Shown here: positions 41,028-52,191 of the stretch, piece by piece
How the letters are laid out: each line of letters opens with the position of its first letter
How positions within the stretch are numbered: the stretch's first letter is position 1
NCBI RefSeq assembly: GCF_031755915.1
Contig: NC_083388.1
Location: 8,245,001 to 8,309,000, forward strand
Direction of reading: 5' to 3'
Length of the DNA: 64,000 nucleotides
Origin: Ziziphus jujuba
Taxonomy: Eukaryota; Streptophyta; Magnoliopsida; Rosales; Rhamnaceae
Position numbers and translations under genes: made by a program
Notes under the pieces: model-generated
Databases searched by the model: none
Told to the model about the DNA's origin: nothing
What the model saw: only the letters and a program-made list of their open reading frames with translations

Positions 41028-41414
41028 GGATAAATAATTATCAGCAAATATAATTCATTATAATTAAAATTAATGAAAAATTCATGGTACCCAGTTGACC
41101 ATTTCATCGATGAATTTAGCCCAGAAGCGAGCCTTGGCTCTGTGATGAGGATCTTTAGGCAAAATGGGCTTGTCTTTCCAGGTTTCGTCGATGTACTCGA
41201 GGATCACAAGCGACTCTGCAATGGGTCTTCCATTGTGTACGAGGATAGGGATTTTTTGGTAAATTGGGTTGTATTTTAGGAGCAATTGACTCTTGTTGGA
41301 AAGGTCTTCTTCTATGTAATCGTATTCTATCCCTTTCAATTTCAAAGCCAAGTCAACTCTTCGATTGTAAGCGCTTGCCCACATGCCAAGAAGCTTGACT
41401 TCTTCTTCTGCCAT
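40646..41414 (-). pseudogene. Tau-class glutathione S-transferase with a frameshift in exon 2
   Basis: Exon 1 (41414-41091, 108 codons) is intact. It has the thioredoxin-fold N-domain with [15 protein letters not shown] (the catalytic Ser falls in WASAY), [14 protein letters not shown] (cis-Pro region) and [13 protein letters not shown] (the glutathione-binding Glu-Ser pair). Exon 2 begins at 40983 after TATAG and is open through FFGGESIGYLDI and LAFWYN. The frame then meets TGA at 40798. The missing C-terminal part continues in another frame (VVGVKLFSEENFPLLYKW, ending RYEASKGAQK) to a stop at 40646, so a single one-base indel near 40810 breaks the gene. Either this is a recent pseudogene, or a C-terminally truncated protein of about 170 residues is made, or the base is a sequencing error. 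Tau GSTs conjugate glutathione to xenobiotics. Confidence 0.85.
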
Positions 41415-41838
41415 TTTTTTGGTTTGTGCCCAAAGAAGACGTTTTGACGATCGCAACTCCCTCATCTTCTCATCTCTTTGCTCGTGGGGAATTATAAATA
41501 CCGAATTTCGTGACAATCAAGGCTGTAATTTTGTCGTTTATTGGATCATATTGCATTTGGCTAGCTTTTAATTTTGTTTATTGATGCTATTTTTTACTGT
41601 ACCAAACCATTATAATAGTTTTGGTGTTTGTTAACAGTTATAGATAATAAAAAGTGTAATACAATTGCTTACATGATGATTGGTAATCGACTCAAATAAC
41701 CAATTAAATTATATTATCAACCAGATATATTGGCCGTATGAGCAATGTCATGTTGACGAAATATCATGCATGGTTTAGTGGTATGTAAGGATTCATTAAT
41801 TTAAATATGCCAAAAGTGTGGTTTGCCAATGTCAGCCA
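41415..41838. other. Promoter side of the GST gene
   Basis: AT-rich; no gene. It contains the start region of the GST transcript and the upstream flank of tRNA-Asp. Confidence 0.5.
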
Positions 41839-41910
41839 GTCGTTGTAGTATAGTGGTGAGTATTCCCGCCTGTCACGCGGGTGACCCGGGTTCGATCCCC
41901 GGCAACGGCG
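41839..41910 (+). tRNA. tRNA-Asp (GTC)
   Basis: 72 nt, with no intron. The acceptor stem GTCGTTG pairs with CAACGGC (one G-T pair), followed by discriminator G. The anticodon arm CCCGC-CTGTCAC-GCGGG shows anticodon GTC, and the T arm is CCGGGTTCGATCCCCGG. It agrees with the usual plant nuclear tRNA-Asp and is probably functional. A short T run follows at 41913. Confidence 0.97.
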
Positions 41911-42207
41911 AATTTTTTTAATTCATTTTCTTTTTCCCCCCAAATTTTGATGGTTTGGGTAAAACATTTTTCATGCTCATCCCCAACGGCCCAACCACTT
42001 GTATTCCTTTTTGGGCCTCCTTTTCTTGCCTGAAAAGCCACGTTAGTTCAATATCACACGCCACGATGGATTCTATTAAGCTTTTTCAAAAACCAGTCCT
42101 TCGATGAAGCCACACTAAACCAACAAAATTTTAAAAACAAAAAGCATCTGTATATGTTTGTTTCTGTTTTCAAATTTCATATTCCATAAAAACGAAAAAC
42201 ATAGAAA

Positions 42208-42816
42208 ATGCCTTCATTTCTTTCCAAAAAACCGACCACACACAAGCCGGAAATGTCCAACGTGTCACGCCGGGCATTAAGCACGACGGCTATCCACATC
42301 ATGGCTTTGGATTCCATCGTCAACGTCAATTCCCTATTCACTTTAGCACTCTTTCTTGGCCTCAGCTGGTACCCGACCACCGATCCCGGAACCACCCTCA
42401 TCGGAGACGACATCGACTGCGTTGCCGGACCCCACATAGCGGAGGGTCTCATCTCCTTCCACGTGTACTCTTTCAGCTCCTTCCTCTTCTCCAGCCTTAT
42501 TGCTTTGGCTCTCAAGCAGACCATCAAAATCAGCAAAGATAGTGGTGGTGGGGATGGTGGTAGTCAGCTTCTTGGTGTGACCATGGGGCATGTTAACATT
42601 GTCTATTTGAGATTGGGTACGCTGGTTTCGGCATTCGGTTCGGTTTTTGGATGTGGGTTCTTGATGATGGCTCTTGTGGATTTGGTTCAGATCAAGTTGG
42701 GGACTTTGGCATGTGGGAGTTTGTATACCATTGCTGCTGTGGGTCCTCTGGTGATTTTGGTTCCTCTGGCGCTTTTCATTTATGTTTCTCTTGTCCTTCA
42801 TGCGTTTTCTCGATAG
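42208..42816 (+). CDS. Plant four-TM membrane protein of unknown function
   Basis: A single-exon gene of 202 residues ending in TAG. After a polar Ser/Thr-rich N-terminus of about 30 residues there are four hydrophobic segments: NVNSLFTLALFLGLSW (about residues 38-53), SFSSFLFSSLIALAL (about 91-105), TLVSAFGSVFGCGFLMMALV (about 137-156) and IAAVGPLVILVPLALFIYV (about 172-190). A short Asp/Gly-rich loop with a Cys (IGDDIDCVAGP) separates the first two. I recognise this as a conserved angiosperm membrane-protein type, but I cannot attach a function or symbol. The GC content is markedly higher than the flanks, as expected for a real exon. The start has an in-frame alternative at the second Met (42256). 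Confidence 0.8.
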   Translation: MPSFLSKKPTTHKPEMSNVSRRALSTTAIHIMALDSIVNVNSLFTLALFLGLSWYPTTDPGTTLIGDDIDCVAGPHIAEGLISFHVYSFSSFLFSSLIALALKQTIKISKDSGGGDGGSQLLGVTMGHVNIVYLRLGTLVSAFGSVFGCGFLMMALVDLVQIKLGTLACGSLYTIAAVGPLVILVPLALFIYVSLVLHAFSR

Positions 42817-43853
42817 GTTGTCTCAATTCTATTTGGTGAGTTCCATTGTTATGGATTAACAGAAAAATTTCCGCTATGAAAGAAATTTGAATTTGTTTAT
42901 TTATTTTTATCTCTCTCTGTATACATTTTGATTACCTGTATTTAGAGCCTTTTTTTTTTTTCCCTCAATTTTTTAATGTTTAGTAGTTTCTAAACCGATT
43001 TTCCCATTTTGCAAGCTTCATGGGCTTGATTTTTCGAATTGGTATTTGGAAGATTAGTTGTTCCTTACATGTTTGAAGGTTTTAAGCGAATAAAAGATTG
43101 AAAGGGTTGGGGTTATTGGTCACACTTGTTTGATTGAAGATGCTTACATTTACTCTACTTTTGAGGAACAATTTGAGGGGAGGGGTGGTGGGAGTGGTGA
43201 AAAATACCCATCTCTTTGAACAGTTAAGAGAGTGGAAGTTATATGATATTATATATAGTTTATTAATTCCTTAAATTTCTTAGCATCAAATGCCCTGCCC
43301 TATAATATTTACCAATAATAATAATAATAATAATAAAAAAATAAAAATGACCTGTCCTATAGGTGCATAGTCTAGAAGGTGAAGTATTAATTTATTGTTA
43401 GCATTGGGAATGGCTTGCTTAGCTTCTCCTTATAATACTATAATGAGTCCATGACCTTGAAAACTGGGGGTATTACAGAGGGTTGATATTCCTTTTGTTG
43501 CTAATCTACAAAGATAAACTTTAAATAGACCAAATTGATCCATAAAGTCAAAAGATATGGTTGCTGCTCTAGCAAGGTTCGTTCTGCTTTCATAAAGAAT
43601 TGCTGGGATCTGCTTCTCTTGGACTAGTAAATACCCATGTGCAGCTGCTGATAAGGAAAATAGTTCTGAGAAGTAAACCTTTCTTTCGTATAACTACTCA
43701 AAGAATCTCATCGGATATCTTGATAGTTTTTTCTCTAAATATTCTTTCTTTCACATTGAGATCAGAGTTCTGTGTTTTTCACCTGTTATAGCATAGATTT
43801 CTTTAATCATGCTCATTTCAATTTACTTTTGATCTTCTATTATCTAAATTTTC
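42817..43853. other. Intergenic region upstream of the glycosyltransferase gene
   Basis: Holds the 3' UTR of the membrane-protein gene and probably a 5' UTR (possibly with an intron) of the next one. An AAT repeat lies at about 43316-43334. No separate gene seen. Confidence 0.5.
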
Positions 43854-45344
43854 ATGGCAAAGGATCAAGTTACCATTTTCAGTTTTCGTCGACTCTGCTT
43901 TACCATCTTCTTGCTTTCTGCGTTTTCATTCATCCCATTTATCTATTGGTGTCATGGCTATGGCCCATGCTATTCTCTCTACCAGAAAATGGAGAAGAAG
44001 CAAAACCAACCTATTCACCTTCTTACTTTCCCTTATGCTTGGAATCATCTTTCTTTCACCCCAAATCAGCCTTCAAAGGTTCTTAAAATTGCTCTCTTTG
44101 TCAAGAAGTGGCCTCAGAGATCTCATGCTGGAGGGCTCGAACGGCATGCGCTGACCCTCCACTTGGGACTTGCCAAAAGAGGCCATGAGCTTCACATCTT
44201 CACCACTTATCCCTCGAATTCCTCCTTTCCGAGATACCCAATAGCCAACTTACACTTTCACCTCTCAAAACCAACAGATGGTGGTTATCTGGAGCAAGCT
44301 TTAGTCTGGAAGCAATTTCAAACTCAAAATTCAACTGGAAGGCCTTTTGATGTCGTTCATACTGAAAGTGTTGGCCTTTTGCATACTCGCTCTCGTAACA
44401 TAACTAACCTGGCTGTCTCTTGGCATGGGATTGCATATGAAACCATTCATTCTGACATCATTCAAGAACTTTTGCGGCGACCTGAAGAACCACAGGCATA
44501 TGCTTTGACTGAGAGAGCTTTAAGGGTTGTTAAAGAGGTTAGATTCTTCCCTGCCTATGCTCACCATGTTGCTACTAGTGACCATGCTGGAGATATCCTT
44601 AAGAGGATTTATATGATCCCAGAAGATAGAGTTCACATTATTCTTAATGGTGTTGATGAGGAAACTTTTAAACCAGATATTGCCAGAGGGAAGGAATTCA
44701 AGCGAAAGTTTGGTGTCCTTCAATCCAGGACATTGGTTTTGGGAATGGCTGGGAGGTTGGTGAAGGACAAAGGACACCCATTAATGTTTGAAGCTTTGAA
44801 ACAATTGCTCATAGAAAATGATACATTTAGGGGGAGTATTGTTGTTCTGGTTGCTGGGGATGGTCCTTGGGGAGCTAGATATAGAGAACTCGGTGCAAAC
44901 ATAATTGTTTTGGGGCCATTGGAACAAGCTCAACTGGCAGATTTCTATAATGCAATAGATATTTTCATGAACCCAACTCTTCGAGCTCAGGGTTTGGATC
45001 ATACTTTGTTGGAAGCAATACTCTGTGGTAAGCCAGTAATGGCAACGAGGCTTGCTAGCATTACAAGGTCTGTAATTGTTGACACTGAAATGGGTTATAC
45101 CTTCTCGCCCACAATAGCTTCATTAAAGAAGATTCTTTGTAAAGTTTTGGATGATGGAAAAGAAGCTTTGCAACGAAAAGGCCAGGCAGCTAGGCAGAGA
45201 GGTTTGCGATTGTTCACTGCCACCAAAATGGTGGCAGCTTACGAAAGGCTTTTCCTTTGTATATCAGAAGACAAGAACAATGCGGATGGTTACTGTCATC
45301 ACCAAGCTCCATTAAACTACCATAGCAGATTATCTCAGATTTAA
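43854..45344 (+). CDS. GT4-family glycosyltransferase, type II membrane protein
   Basis: One exon encodes 496 residues. A hydrophobic segment at about residues 16-32 (CFTIFLLSAFSFIPFIYW) after a short basic tail suggests a type II Golgi/ER membrane protein. The GT-B fold follows. The N-domain holds LERHALTLHLGLAKRGHE (about residues 98-115). The C-domain has ILNGVDEETFKP, LGMAGRLVKDKGHPLMFEAL, VLVAGDGPWG and the donor-binding loop RAQGLDHTLLEAILCGKPV (about 376-394). In GT4 enzymes this loop usually has Glu spaced seven residues from a second Glu (EX7E); the first position is Gln here, the second Glu (LLEA) is kept. I recall the same substitution in related Arabidopsis proteins (At1g19710/At1g75420 type), so it is probably a subfamily trait rather than damage. 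Donor and acceptor sugars are unknown. The start is the first Met of the open frame. Confidence 0.92.
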   Translation: MAKDQVTIFSFRRLCFTIFLLSAFSFIPFIYWCHGYGPCYSLYQKMEKKQNQPIHLLTFPYAWNHLSFTPNQPSKVLKIALFVKKWPQRSHAGGLERHALTLHLGLAKRGHELHIFTTYPSNSSFPRYPIANLHFHLSKPTDGGYLEQALVWKQFQTQNSTGRPFDVVHTESVGLLHTRSRNITNLAVSWHGIAYETIHSDIIQELLRRPEEPQAYALTERALRVVKEVRFFPAYAHHVATSDHAGDILKRIYMIPEDRVHIILNGVDEETFKPDIARGKEFKRKFGVLQSRTLVLGMAGRLVKDKGHPLMFEALKQLLIENDTFRGSIVVLVAGDGPWGARYRELGANIIVLGPLEQAQLADFYNAIDIFMNPTLRAQGLDHTLLEAILCGKPVMATRLASITRSVIVDTEMGYTFSPTIASLKKILCKVLDDGKEALQRKGQAARQRGLRLFTATKMVAAYERLFLCISEDKNNADGYCHHQAPLNYHSRLSQI

Positions 45345-46834
45345 GTTTGGGTTAGCTAGGATTAAAACATCTTTCAAGTTCCCGCTCCACCAGGGAAATT
45401 GAATCAAGGGTAAGCATCTCCTTTTAATGCTGGACAATCGGAAGCTTCAACAAAGTTCTCTATTATCATCTATCCAGGGCTGGTTGTGCCTGTGGAACTC
45501 CATGTCCCAATGACTGACAAGGGCAGGGTGTGAATGAAGCTTTATTTTGGAGAAATTTTAGCCTGAAATTCTTGAGCATTAGCTGCATGAAATGACTAAT
45601 AAAGGCACCAAGCTGTTACTCGTTTTGGTTAAACATTTCCAGACAATTGCAGAACACATTGATTTGGTTGATTAATCCATGGGCAGCTGATCTGAAGGTA
45701 CCCTAGCTAAATCGTTGTTGTTCTCTGCTCGGTTAAACAATATACTTTTCAGTTGTGCCACATCTAATTTTTCTTTGCCCTTTCGGACTACCTCATCTGA
45801 TTTGCATTTTCTTGAATGTATTATGGTTTGTGGTCTTGGAAAAAAGTCCTCTTAATATAAGATCTTGAGCATTTGCATGTTTAATCCTCTTGAATGGCAT
45901 TGCTTATAAAAATTCTCTGTCATTGAAAGCATCATTGCCTCTTAGAGACATGCATACAGAAGAGAAGGCTGATGTCTTCATTTCATTGTCATGCAAACAG
46001 CTTCTAACTACACATAAAAACTTAGGCTAGTGGAGAATCTTAGTGAACTTTACACAACCTCTCAACTAGGTTTGATGTGAAACTCCTTATAGAAGCTCTG
46101 CTCACTTCATCTGCTTATTATGCTACACATCTTCATACTTAAGCATTATCTGCCTGCATGAACTACTTATTTATATTGCATATTTTCTGCACTTCCTCAC
46201 GAGGCTTCATGAATCCCATCAAATGTGAATACATATGAAAAGAGAAGGCATCTGTTAGTGACTGAAGTAGGTTTATATAAGCATTTATTACAGATGAAAA
46301 GAGAAGGCATTCTAAACTAAATAGAAAAGGAAGGAAAGAGAGACATTCAACCTCATGCTTATTTGTGGACATAGAAAGTAAAAATGCCTACAGTTTTATT
46401 TAGGATGAGTTTATCATTATCTCTAGAATCTAGTGTTCTCCCAAGAAGAAACTAAAAGTAGTAGTAGAAGAAGAAAGTGCCCTTCCTACACTTTATTCCA
46501 TAGTGAAGTTTGCATTTTAAAAGGCAACTTCTCCTTTAAAAGCAAGAAAGTATTCCCCATAAAAAAAGATCTTTGCACTTTCTAGTTATTAAAAGAAAAA
46601 ATGCTTAAACTGATAGAATGAAATCTTCTAGGCTGTCATATGTGCAGTTTAACAGCTGCAGAGAATAAAAAGACGTTACAGAATTATTTGTTTCACTCAC
46701 AGAACTTTCTGCAAACATAAATGAAGTATGGATAACAATGAGAAAAATCCATCTGTATTATAATCGCGGATTGAAATATTAGTAATACCTTCAAAAATAG
46801 ATGGAAAATTCATACAGCCTTGGAAGGCAAGGTC
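45345..46834. other. 3' region of the glycosyltransferase gene and flank
   Basis: Sequence from 45345 to about 45900 has moderate complexity like a 3' UTR. Beyond that I see no gene. Confidence 0.45.
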
Positions 46835-47897
46835 CTAATAATAAAGCGAACCTGCAGAAACAGAAAGATGCTCAAAATGCTAATATTTGTAAGAAAACAT
46901 ACTTAGAAAGAGTAACTTCTCATAGATACCCTGCCACCAATTTCCACGAGAAGCACTATTGCTTGCATTTGGATCATCTTCACCCTCATCTTTCTTAAAC
47001 TATCATTCACAGAGAACATGTAAAAGTTATTTCTGCACATCCTTTTATCAACTAATCATGATGACAGTATGAGTTCAGAACATTGTATTATTAATGATCA
47101 ACTAATCAAGACTCACTATAGGGGAAGATCCAGAGATTTGGGTACTCTGGGACTGCGAATAGATGTCTTGCCCACCATAGTAAATAGATGAACTTAGATT
47201 ACATGGTTCCACTCTTTCTTCATGAAGAACAGAACTCCTGTCCTTGTTGGGTATGCTACGGCATGCATCTTCGCTACGGATAGCTATATTGTCCGGGAAA
47301 ATAGCAAAGTTTGAAGCAATATTCTTAGAATATATAGTTTTCAGAAGTAAGAATCAGAATAGACTTATGAATTTTATCAGGAATGTGATGATTTAAGGAA
47401 GATGACCTTTTTCCATTGAGAATATGATAGTTGTAAGAATTTTCTCTCCTCCAGAAGAGGCTGTAGAGTTACTAATCTTATAAACCTGATATTTTAATGT
47501 AATTGTGTATTTCTAAGAAAATATAACAAGTTGAAATATCAATGGATCATGTTCTGATCAGAGAAAATAAATTGATTGAGCTAAAGTTGGCTGAACTGAA
47601 ACATGATATTTTTCTTTTAGCTAGAACAACAGAATTTTCTGAGTATGCATTTTTCCTTTTATGTATCCTCTAGGATTTTTTATTATATTTTGACTTTTGG
47701 AAAGAAGGAATGACACTAAAGAAAACAAACTAAATGAGGGTGATTGCAAACCTGAGTGTCCTTGTCTAATGTTCCATGCTTGATTTCTTGGGGCCTGTTT
47801 TTGCCAAGATCCTAACAGCTCAGAACTTGCTGAGTTTCTTCCAACCACCTAAAATCATTCATGACAAATAAATCAGAAAGTGAAACTCAAACAAACA

Positions 47898-47930
<33 letters not shown>

Positions 47931-48455
47931 ACAGTTTCAAGGAACAAGAACATGGCCATTTTACTTCCTGCCAAACAACAAAAAACATTAAGTTTTTACC
48001 CAATCCATCCCATCCAACCCATGTGTGGTAGCAAAACCTATAAAGCACTACTTTTTCTGTTTTCCGTTTCAAGTGATTGAATTTCCTTTTCTGCTATCTT
48101 AAAGAATTATCGTTTTCCATTACGAAGTCCACCAAAGCTTACAGATAGAAAATTCATGAACAGAATACAGTCCTGCATAAAGGGCAAAAACCAAAAAAAA
48201 AAAAAAGAAAAAATCCCAGGTGGGACAATTTATTTTATTTTCTTTCCAATTTCCTTCTTTGTGTAGTGACTAGTGAAACATGTCAAACATTAAACTCATA
48301 TAGCCATTGAAAGCAGCAGAAACATATACCTTTGATGGAGGTGGAAAAATAGATGCAAAAAGCCCAGTAGACTGCTGAGGTGGTGAGTATTCCTTTGCAC
48401 CAAAAAGATCAGCAGTAAATGAGGAAGATGAGCTACCTTTCTTCTGACCCTCCAT
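46835..48455 (-). CDS. Small plant-specific protein of unknown function, C-terminal WWQGSLYY
   Basis: Five exons with GT-AG borders: 48455-48330, 47848-47752, 47283-47117, 46999-46930 and 46851-46835. They join in frame to 158 residues. The N-terminus MEGQKKGSSSSSFTADLFG is followed by GLFASIFPPPSKVVGRNS, a middle part with QAWNIRQGHS, then SSSIYYGGQDIYSQ, and the end GNWWQGSLYY. The last exon is only 17 nt, including the stop; it is supported because it restores the conserved SLYY ending exactly across the splice junction. The family is conserved in flowering plants, soluble, Ser-rich and without recognised catalytic motifs. I know no proven function. Confidence 0.87.
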
Positions 48456-50118
48456 TTTTCTTCTCCCACCGTAAATCAACCAAACAAAACTTACCTCTAG
48501 AACAAACAAAACTCAAAGAAAAAAACACTTTCCAAGTAAAACCCACTTGAAAACAAACAGATAAGATTGCTGAAAAGGAAAGAAAACAGAGCAACAAACA
48601 CAGACCACGTGAAAGATTACAGTGCATGAATTTGCATCACAAATGTCTCAAATTTATATCAGATATTCTGTACATGAAGGCACTGGCAGTGCGGCCCATG
48701 TGCCATCATAACACCAAAAAAAACAAAAAATGTCGTCCTCTCGCTATTGTTTTTTCTAATCAAAGATTTGGAAAATTCCTTAGAAGCATCATCCTCACAT
48801 TCCTATTCTCTGCATACAATATAATATCAGCTTCATTTTCCACAAACGTAATGGATAAGTGCCACGAGGGCTCCACATGTTTTCCTAAGTGGACCAACTA
48901 TGAAGTGCCACGTTTGTTCTAATGGATAATAGCAAAGCAACTGTCTAGAACTCTATGTTTCATTCTCTCACTCTCAAAGCCTCATCTCCAAGTTCCCTCT
49001 TTGTTTCCCCAGTCAATGGCTGTTTAATGTGTATTGATTTCATTTTGATATTAATTTGAAAGCATAAATTTTGAGAAGAAAAAAAAAAAAAAAAAAAAAG
49101 AAAATCAATCGAATTGGAAAGGAAAATCTCTTATCCTACTAAGAAGATAATTAGATAAGGTTGGCTCTGTTGGATATGAAATCTTTGTATTCAAGATTGG
49201 AGTTTGACTCAACATGATCTTAGGTTTTCCTTTCACTATCAAAGGCAGATATACTACTACACTACTGGCTACGTAACGCTACCAAAACCTCTATGGTTCA
49301 TGAATATGAAAACCCCATAATTAAACGTATGGTACAAGGACAGAAGATTCCGACAACAGCATACTATGAAACAAGGAAGAAAATATTAAAAATATCATTG
49401 TTTTTATTTCAAAATGTTATTGGAAATATAACAATTTTGTTTGGACATGGGAAATTGGTGGGCTTAATTTTTTTTTATTTTTATTTTTTTGGAACGTAGT
49501 GGAATCTTAAAAAGCAAGGTTGGTACAATTATTTGTTTATATAAAGTAATAATCATTTACTTTACAGCTTGATAAACCAGAAGTTCCATTGCCCCAAAAA
49601 AAAAAAAAAAAAAAAAAAAAAAGGCCAGAAAGTTCCTTTCTAAGTCCAAAAGCTGCAATTTCTTAAGGGAATCAGTAGCTTGCTATGAGAAATCCAATAT
49701 GGATATCATATGGTTTTTGTAAAGTTTCATGATAAAGACTATAAAGTGATATATTCAACTACTAACATATATCATTAACAGTGCTTGAGAAGTTGAGATA
49801 GATGAGAGAAAACTATATCAATATTCCTTTTCATTGCAAAAAGAAATATTTGTTAATACCCATTGGTTTTAATTTTAATACGGATTTTAATTTTCTAGTC
49901 ATTCATATTTCAAAGTACTCCTAGTCTAAAGATGCTTTGTTTTACTTCATGGGTCCTTTTTCAACAAAATGACAAAAATTGTGTGGTGTTATTTTTGGTA
50001 AAATAATTGTGTGGTGCTGTTTGAAAGAGGTAAGGCCAAATAGGATCAAATTGGGAAAGAGAATTGGCAATAAGCCATGATATTGGAGAATTGTCTATCA
50101 TAAACAAATTAAACCAAA

Positions 50119-50149
<31 letters not shown>

Positions 50150-50194
50150 TAAATTTTATGATGTGGACTACATCGAAATTTTTTTAAAAAAAAA
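48456..50194. other. Intergenic region right of the SLYY gene
   Basis: Contains the promoter and leader of the minus-strand gene (48456-48640), A runs at 49079-49099 and 49596-49621, and a short (TA)n tract at 50128-50150. No gene is supported. Confidence 0.5.
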
Positions 50195-50199
50195 TCAAT

Positions 50200-50236
50200 T
50201 TTTACTGTATATATACATACAATATATACAGTAAAA
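50200..50236. repeat. Perfect 15-bp inverted repeat
   Basis: The arms TTTTACTGTATATAT (50200-50214) and ATATATACAGTAAAA (50222-50236) are exact inverted copies separated by 7 bp, able to form a small hairpin. Confidence 0.85.
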
Positions 50237-50301
50237 TCTGATACTTTTGAAAATATGATTCATACTGTAGAACTATATATTTATATATATATATGAAAAT
50301 T

Positions 50302-50440
50302 CTATGCTGAGGACGGTCCGTATGAAAACTGCAATATTAGTGATGGTTTTTCATAATATTAACGATGATTTTTTAGAAAATCGTCACCAATATTATGAAA
50401 AACTATCACCAATACTGTAATCCGTATACCGTTAGCATTA
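50302..50440. mobile_element. Fold-back MITE-like hairpin
   Basis: Arms of about 65 bp meet near 50372. The left part AGTGATGGTTTTTCATAATA is mirrored on the right by TATTATGAAAAACTATCACC. The outer ends ATGCTGAGGACGGTCCGTAT and, inverted, ATGCTAACGGTATACGGAT are also related. Such fully self-complementary short units are typical of fold-back MITEs. No target duplication is resolved because of the flanking (TA)n. Confidence 0.6.
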
Positions 50441-50446
50441 TAAATG

Positions 50447-50450
<4 letters not shown>

Positions 50451-50486
<36 letters not shown>
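50451..50486. repeat. (TA)n microsatellite
   Basis: About 18 TA units directly right of the hairpin. Confidence 0.95.
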
Positions 50487-50490
<4 letters not shown>

Positions 50491-50607
50491 AAAGCAATAA
50501 AAGGTTCCGGCTATGTCACAAATAGAAAATTTTTAAACAAAGAAAAAAGAAAAAAAAATTAAAAATTGTCCCAAAAAGGAAAAGACACAAAAGATGTGGA
50601 TAAAAGA

Positions 50608-50689
50608 CGTGGGCGGCAGGAATCGAACGTGCGCGACCAGAGCCCACATGATTTCTAGTCATGCCCGATAACCACTCCGGCACGCTCAC
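50608..50689 (-). tRNA. tRNA-Ser (AGA), slightly degenerate
   Basis: On the minus strand an 82-nt class II tRNA can be folded. The anticodon arm is CATGA-CTAGAAA-TCATG, giving anticodon AGA (Ser). The D-arm/A-box TGCCGGAGTGG and B-box GTTCGATTC are present, with a variable arm as in tRNA-Ser, and the discriminator is G. Two stem mismatches are present: position 4 with 69 in the acceptor stem (A opposite C) and one C-C in the T stem. It may be a decaying copy rather than an expressed gene. Confidence 0.75.
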
Positions 50690-52191
50690 TCTAGCAGTAA
50701 AGGTTTCTTTTGAAAGTCAATTTTCTAATAATTTGATTTTTGACAATTGACATACGCTAAACTGTCCATTCTTCCAACGAAAAATAGTTTTTGTCTTTTA
50801 TGTGAAAAGAGCTTTCTATATCTTTCAATTAAAATATTAGTTTAAGTCCATTTAAAATATGGGACTATTAAAGTCTTGTCCAATTCTATTAGGCTGAATT
50901 TGAAATAGCTTAATTTGTTTAGTCCAATTCAATCAAAGTTTAATATCTCAAACGAATCTGTACAAATATATTCCCACTTACAATGGATGGAAAGAAACTT
51001 GAAAGAGTTTTGAGTTCCCACGTAACTTCTTTCTCTCAATCAAAATAGTCAAAAACACTAGAGAAGAAATGAGAGCATTAACACTTTCTTGTGTTAATCA
51101 AATGGTTACCCTTGTGATGATGCTCTCAATATTTCAGTTACACTTCCATTCCACATAGCATTTCGAAGTTACTAATGTTGGTATCCAACAGACGTGTAGA
51201 CATTACCCGTCTGCCTAGTTTTAAAATTCCAACCCATAGGAATCACCTTGTTTCAAAGGCACAAAGACAAAAGAACCGCACAACTTGTTTTACAACACAG
51301 TTTACATGCTTTGCATTATTTGCAACAGCACTGGATTTGTCAACACCAATTCAGAGGGCCATGACAGGTGGAACTTTAAAGCAGCAGCATTTGTGTTTAA
51401 AAAAACCAATTGCAACCCATCCATATAAACAGGGAAAGAAACTTCACTTTGCATGCTGATAAGAAATTAGTCAGAAGACATAAGCTATAGAATTTTTTTT
51501 TTTTTTTTTTTCATTAGTATTTTCTTGAAGCAAAGAAACGTTAACATTGACAACAAATGCAGCAGCTTATATAGACTTGAGCTCAAAACACAATCACCCT
51601 CAAAACGTACATATACAGCAAATTGTAGGCTCCGTTTAAAGTGCTCCAAATTTTAAAGCTCAGAAGAAGAAAGGCTCACTGTTACATCTCTGTGCACGGG
51701 TGATGGAGTTCTTGTTTCTGAAATTTTCTTTTTTTTTTTTTTTGTGCGTAAAACTGACACAGTATTGGTCCTCCAGACTTTAGTTGAATAACCTTTTGCT
51801 GATTGAGATTAAACATTCAATGTTTTCCTTCAATACAGTAACTTGGGCCCTGAAACAAGATAAATATCGATTAAAATGATATGAGTATGAGAAATGCAAA
51901 AAACAAGTAACGATGTTTATGGAGCCAAAGATATAGTCTGGATATGTTCATCTTCTCCAACAATTGCTTGCATCAAATAAACTTTCATGGGACACTGCAG
52001 CAGTTTCCTTAAGAAACTACATAAGCAGTGAGATTGAATGCTATATTGTTGGATTTTTAAAACAGTTATAACTCAGAAGTACTAAAATCAGAACAGAAAA
52101 GGGAAAAAGAGCCAAAAAATAAAAATAAAAAATAAAAAATGGAAGAGTGAAAAATTGAAGGAAATGGAAAACAGAGCAGAGAATGCAAACC
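50690..52191. other. 3' flank of the PPR gene
   Basis: The stretch from about 51480 to 52191 is plausible 3' UTR of the minus-strand PPR gene, possibly spliced. A 94-codon open frame at 51175-51459 has no recognisable domain and is not called. Confidence 0.45.

Noticed and set aside
44520..45002. Minus-strand frames over the glycosyltransferase
   Set aside because: Antisense shadows of a well-supported coding exon.
51175..51459. 94-codon plus-strand frame
   Set aside because: No domain or conserved motif; it lies beyond the probable 3' UTR of the PPR gene.
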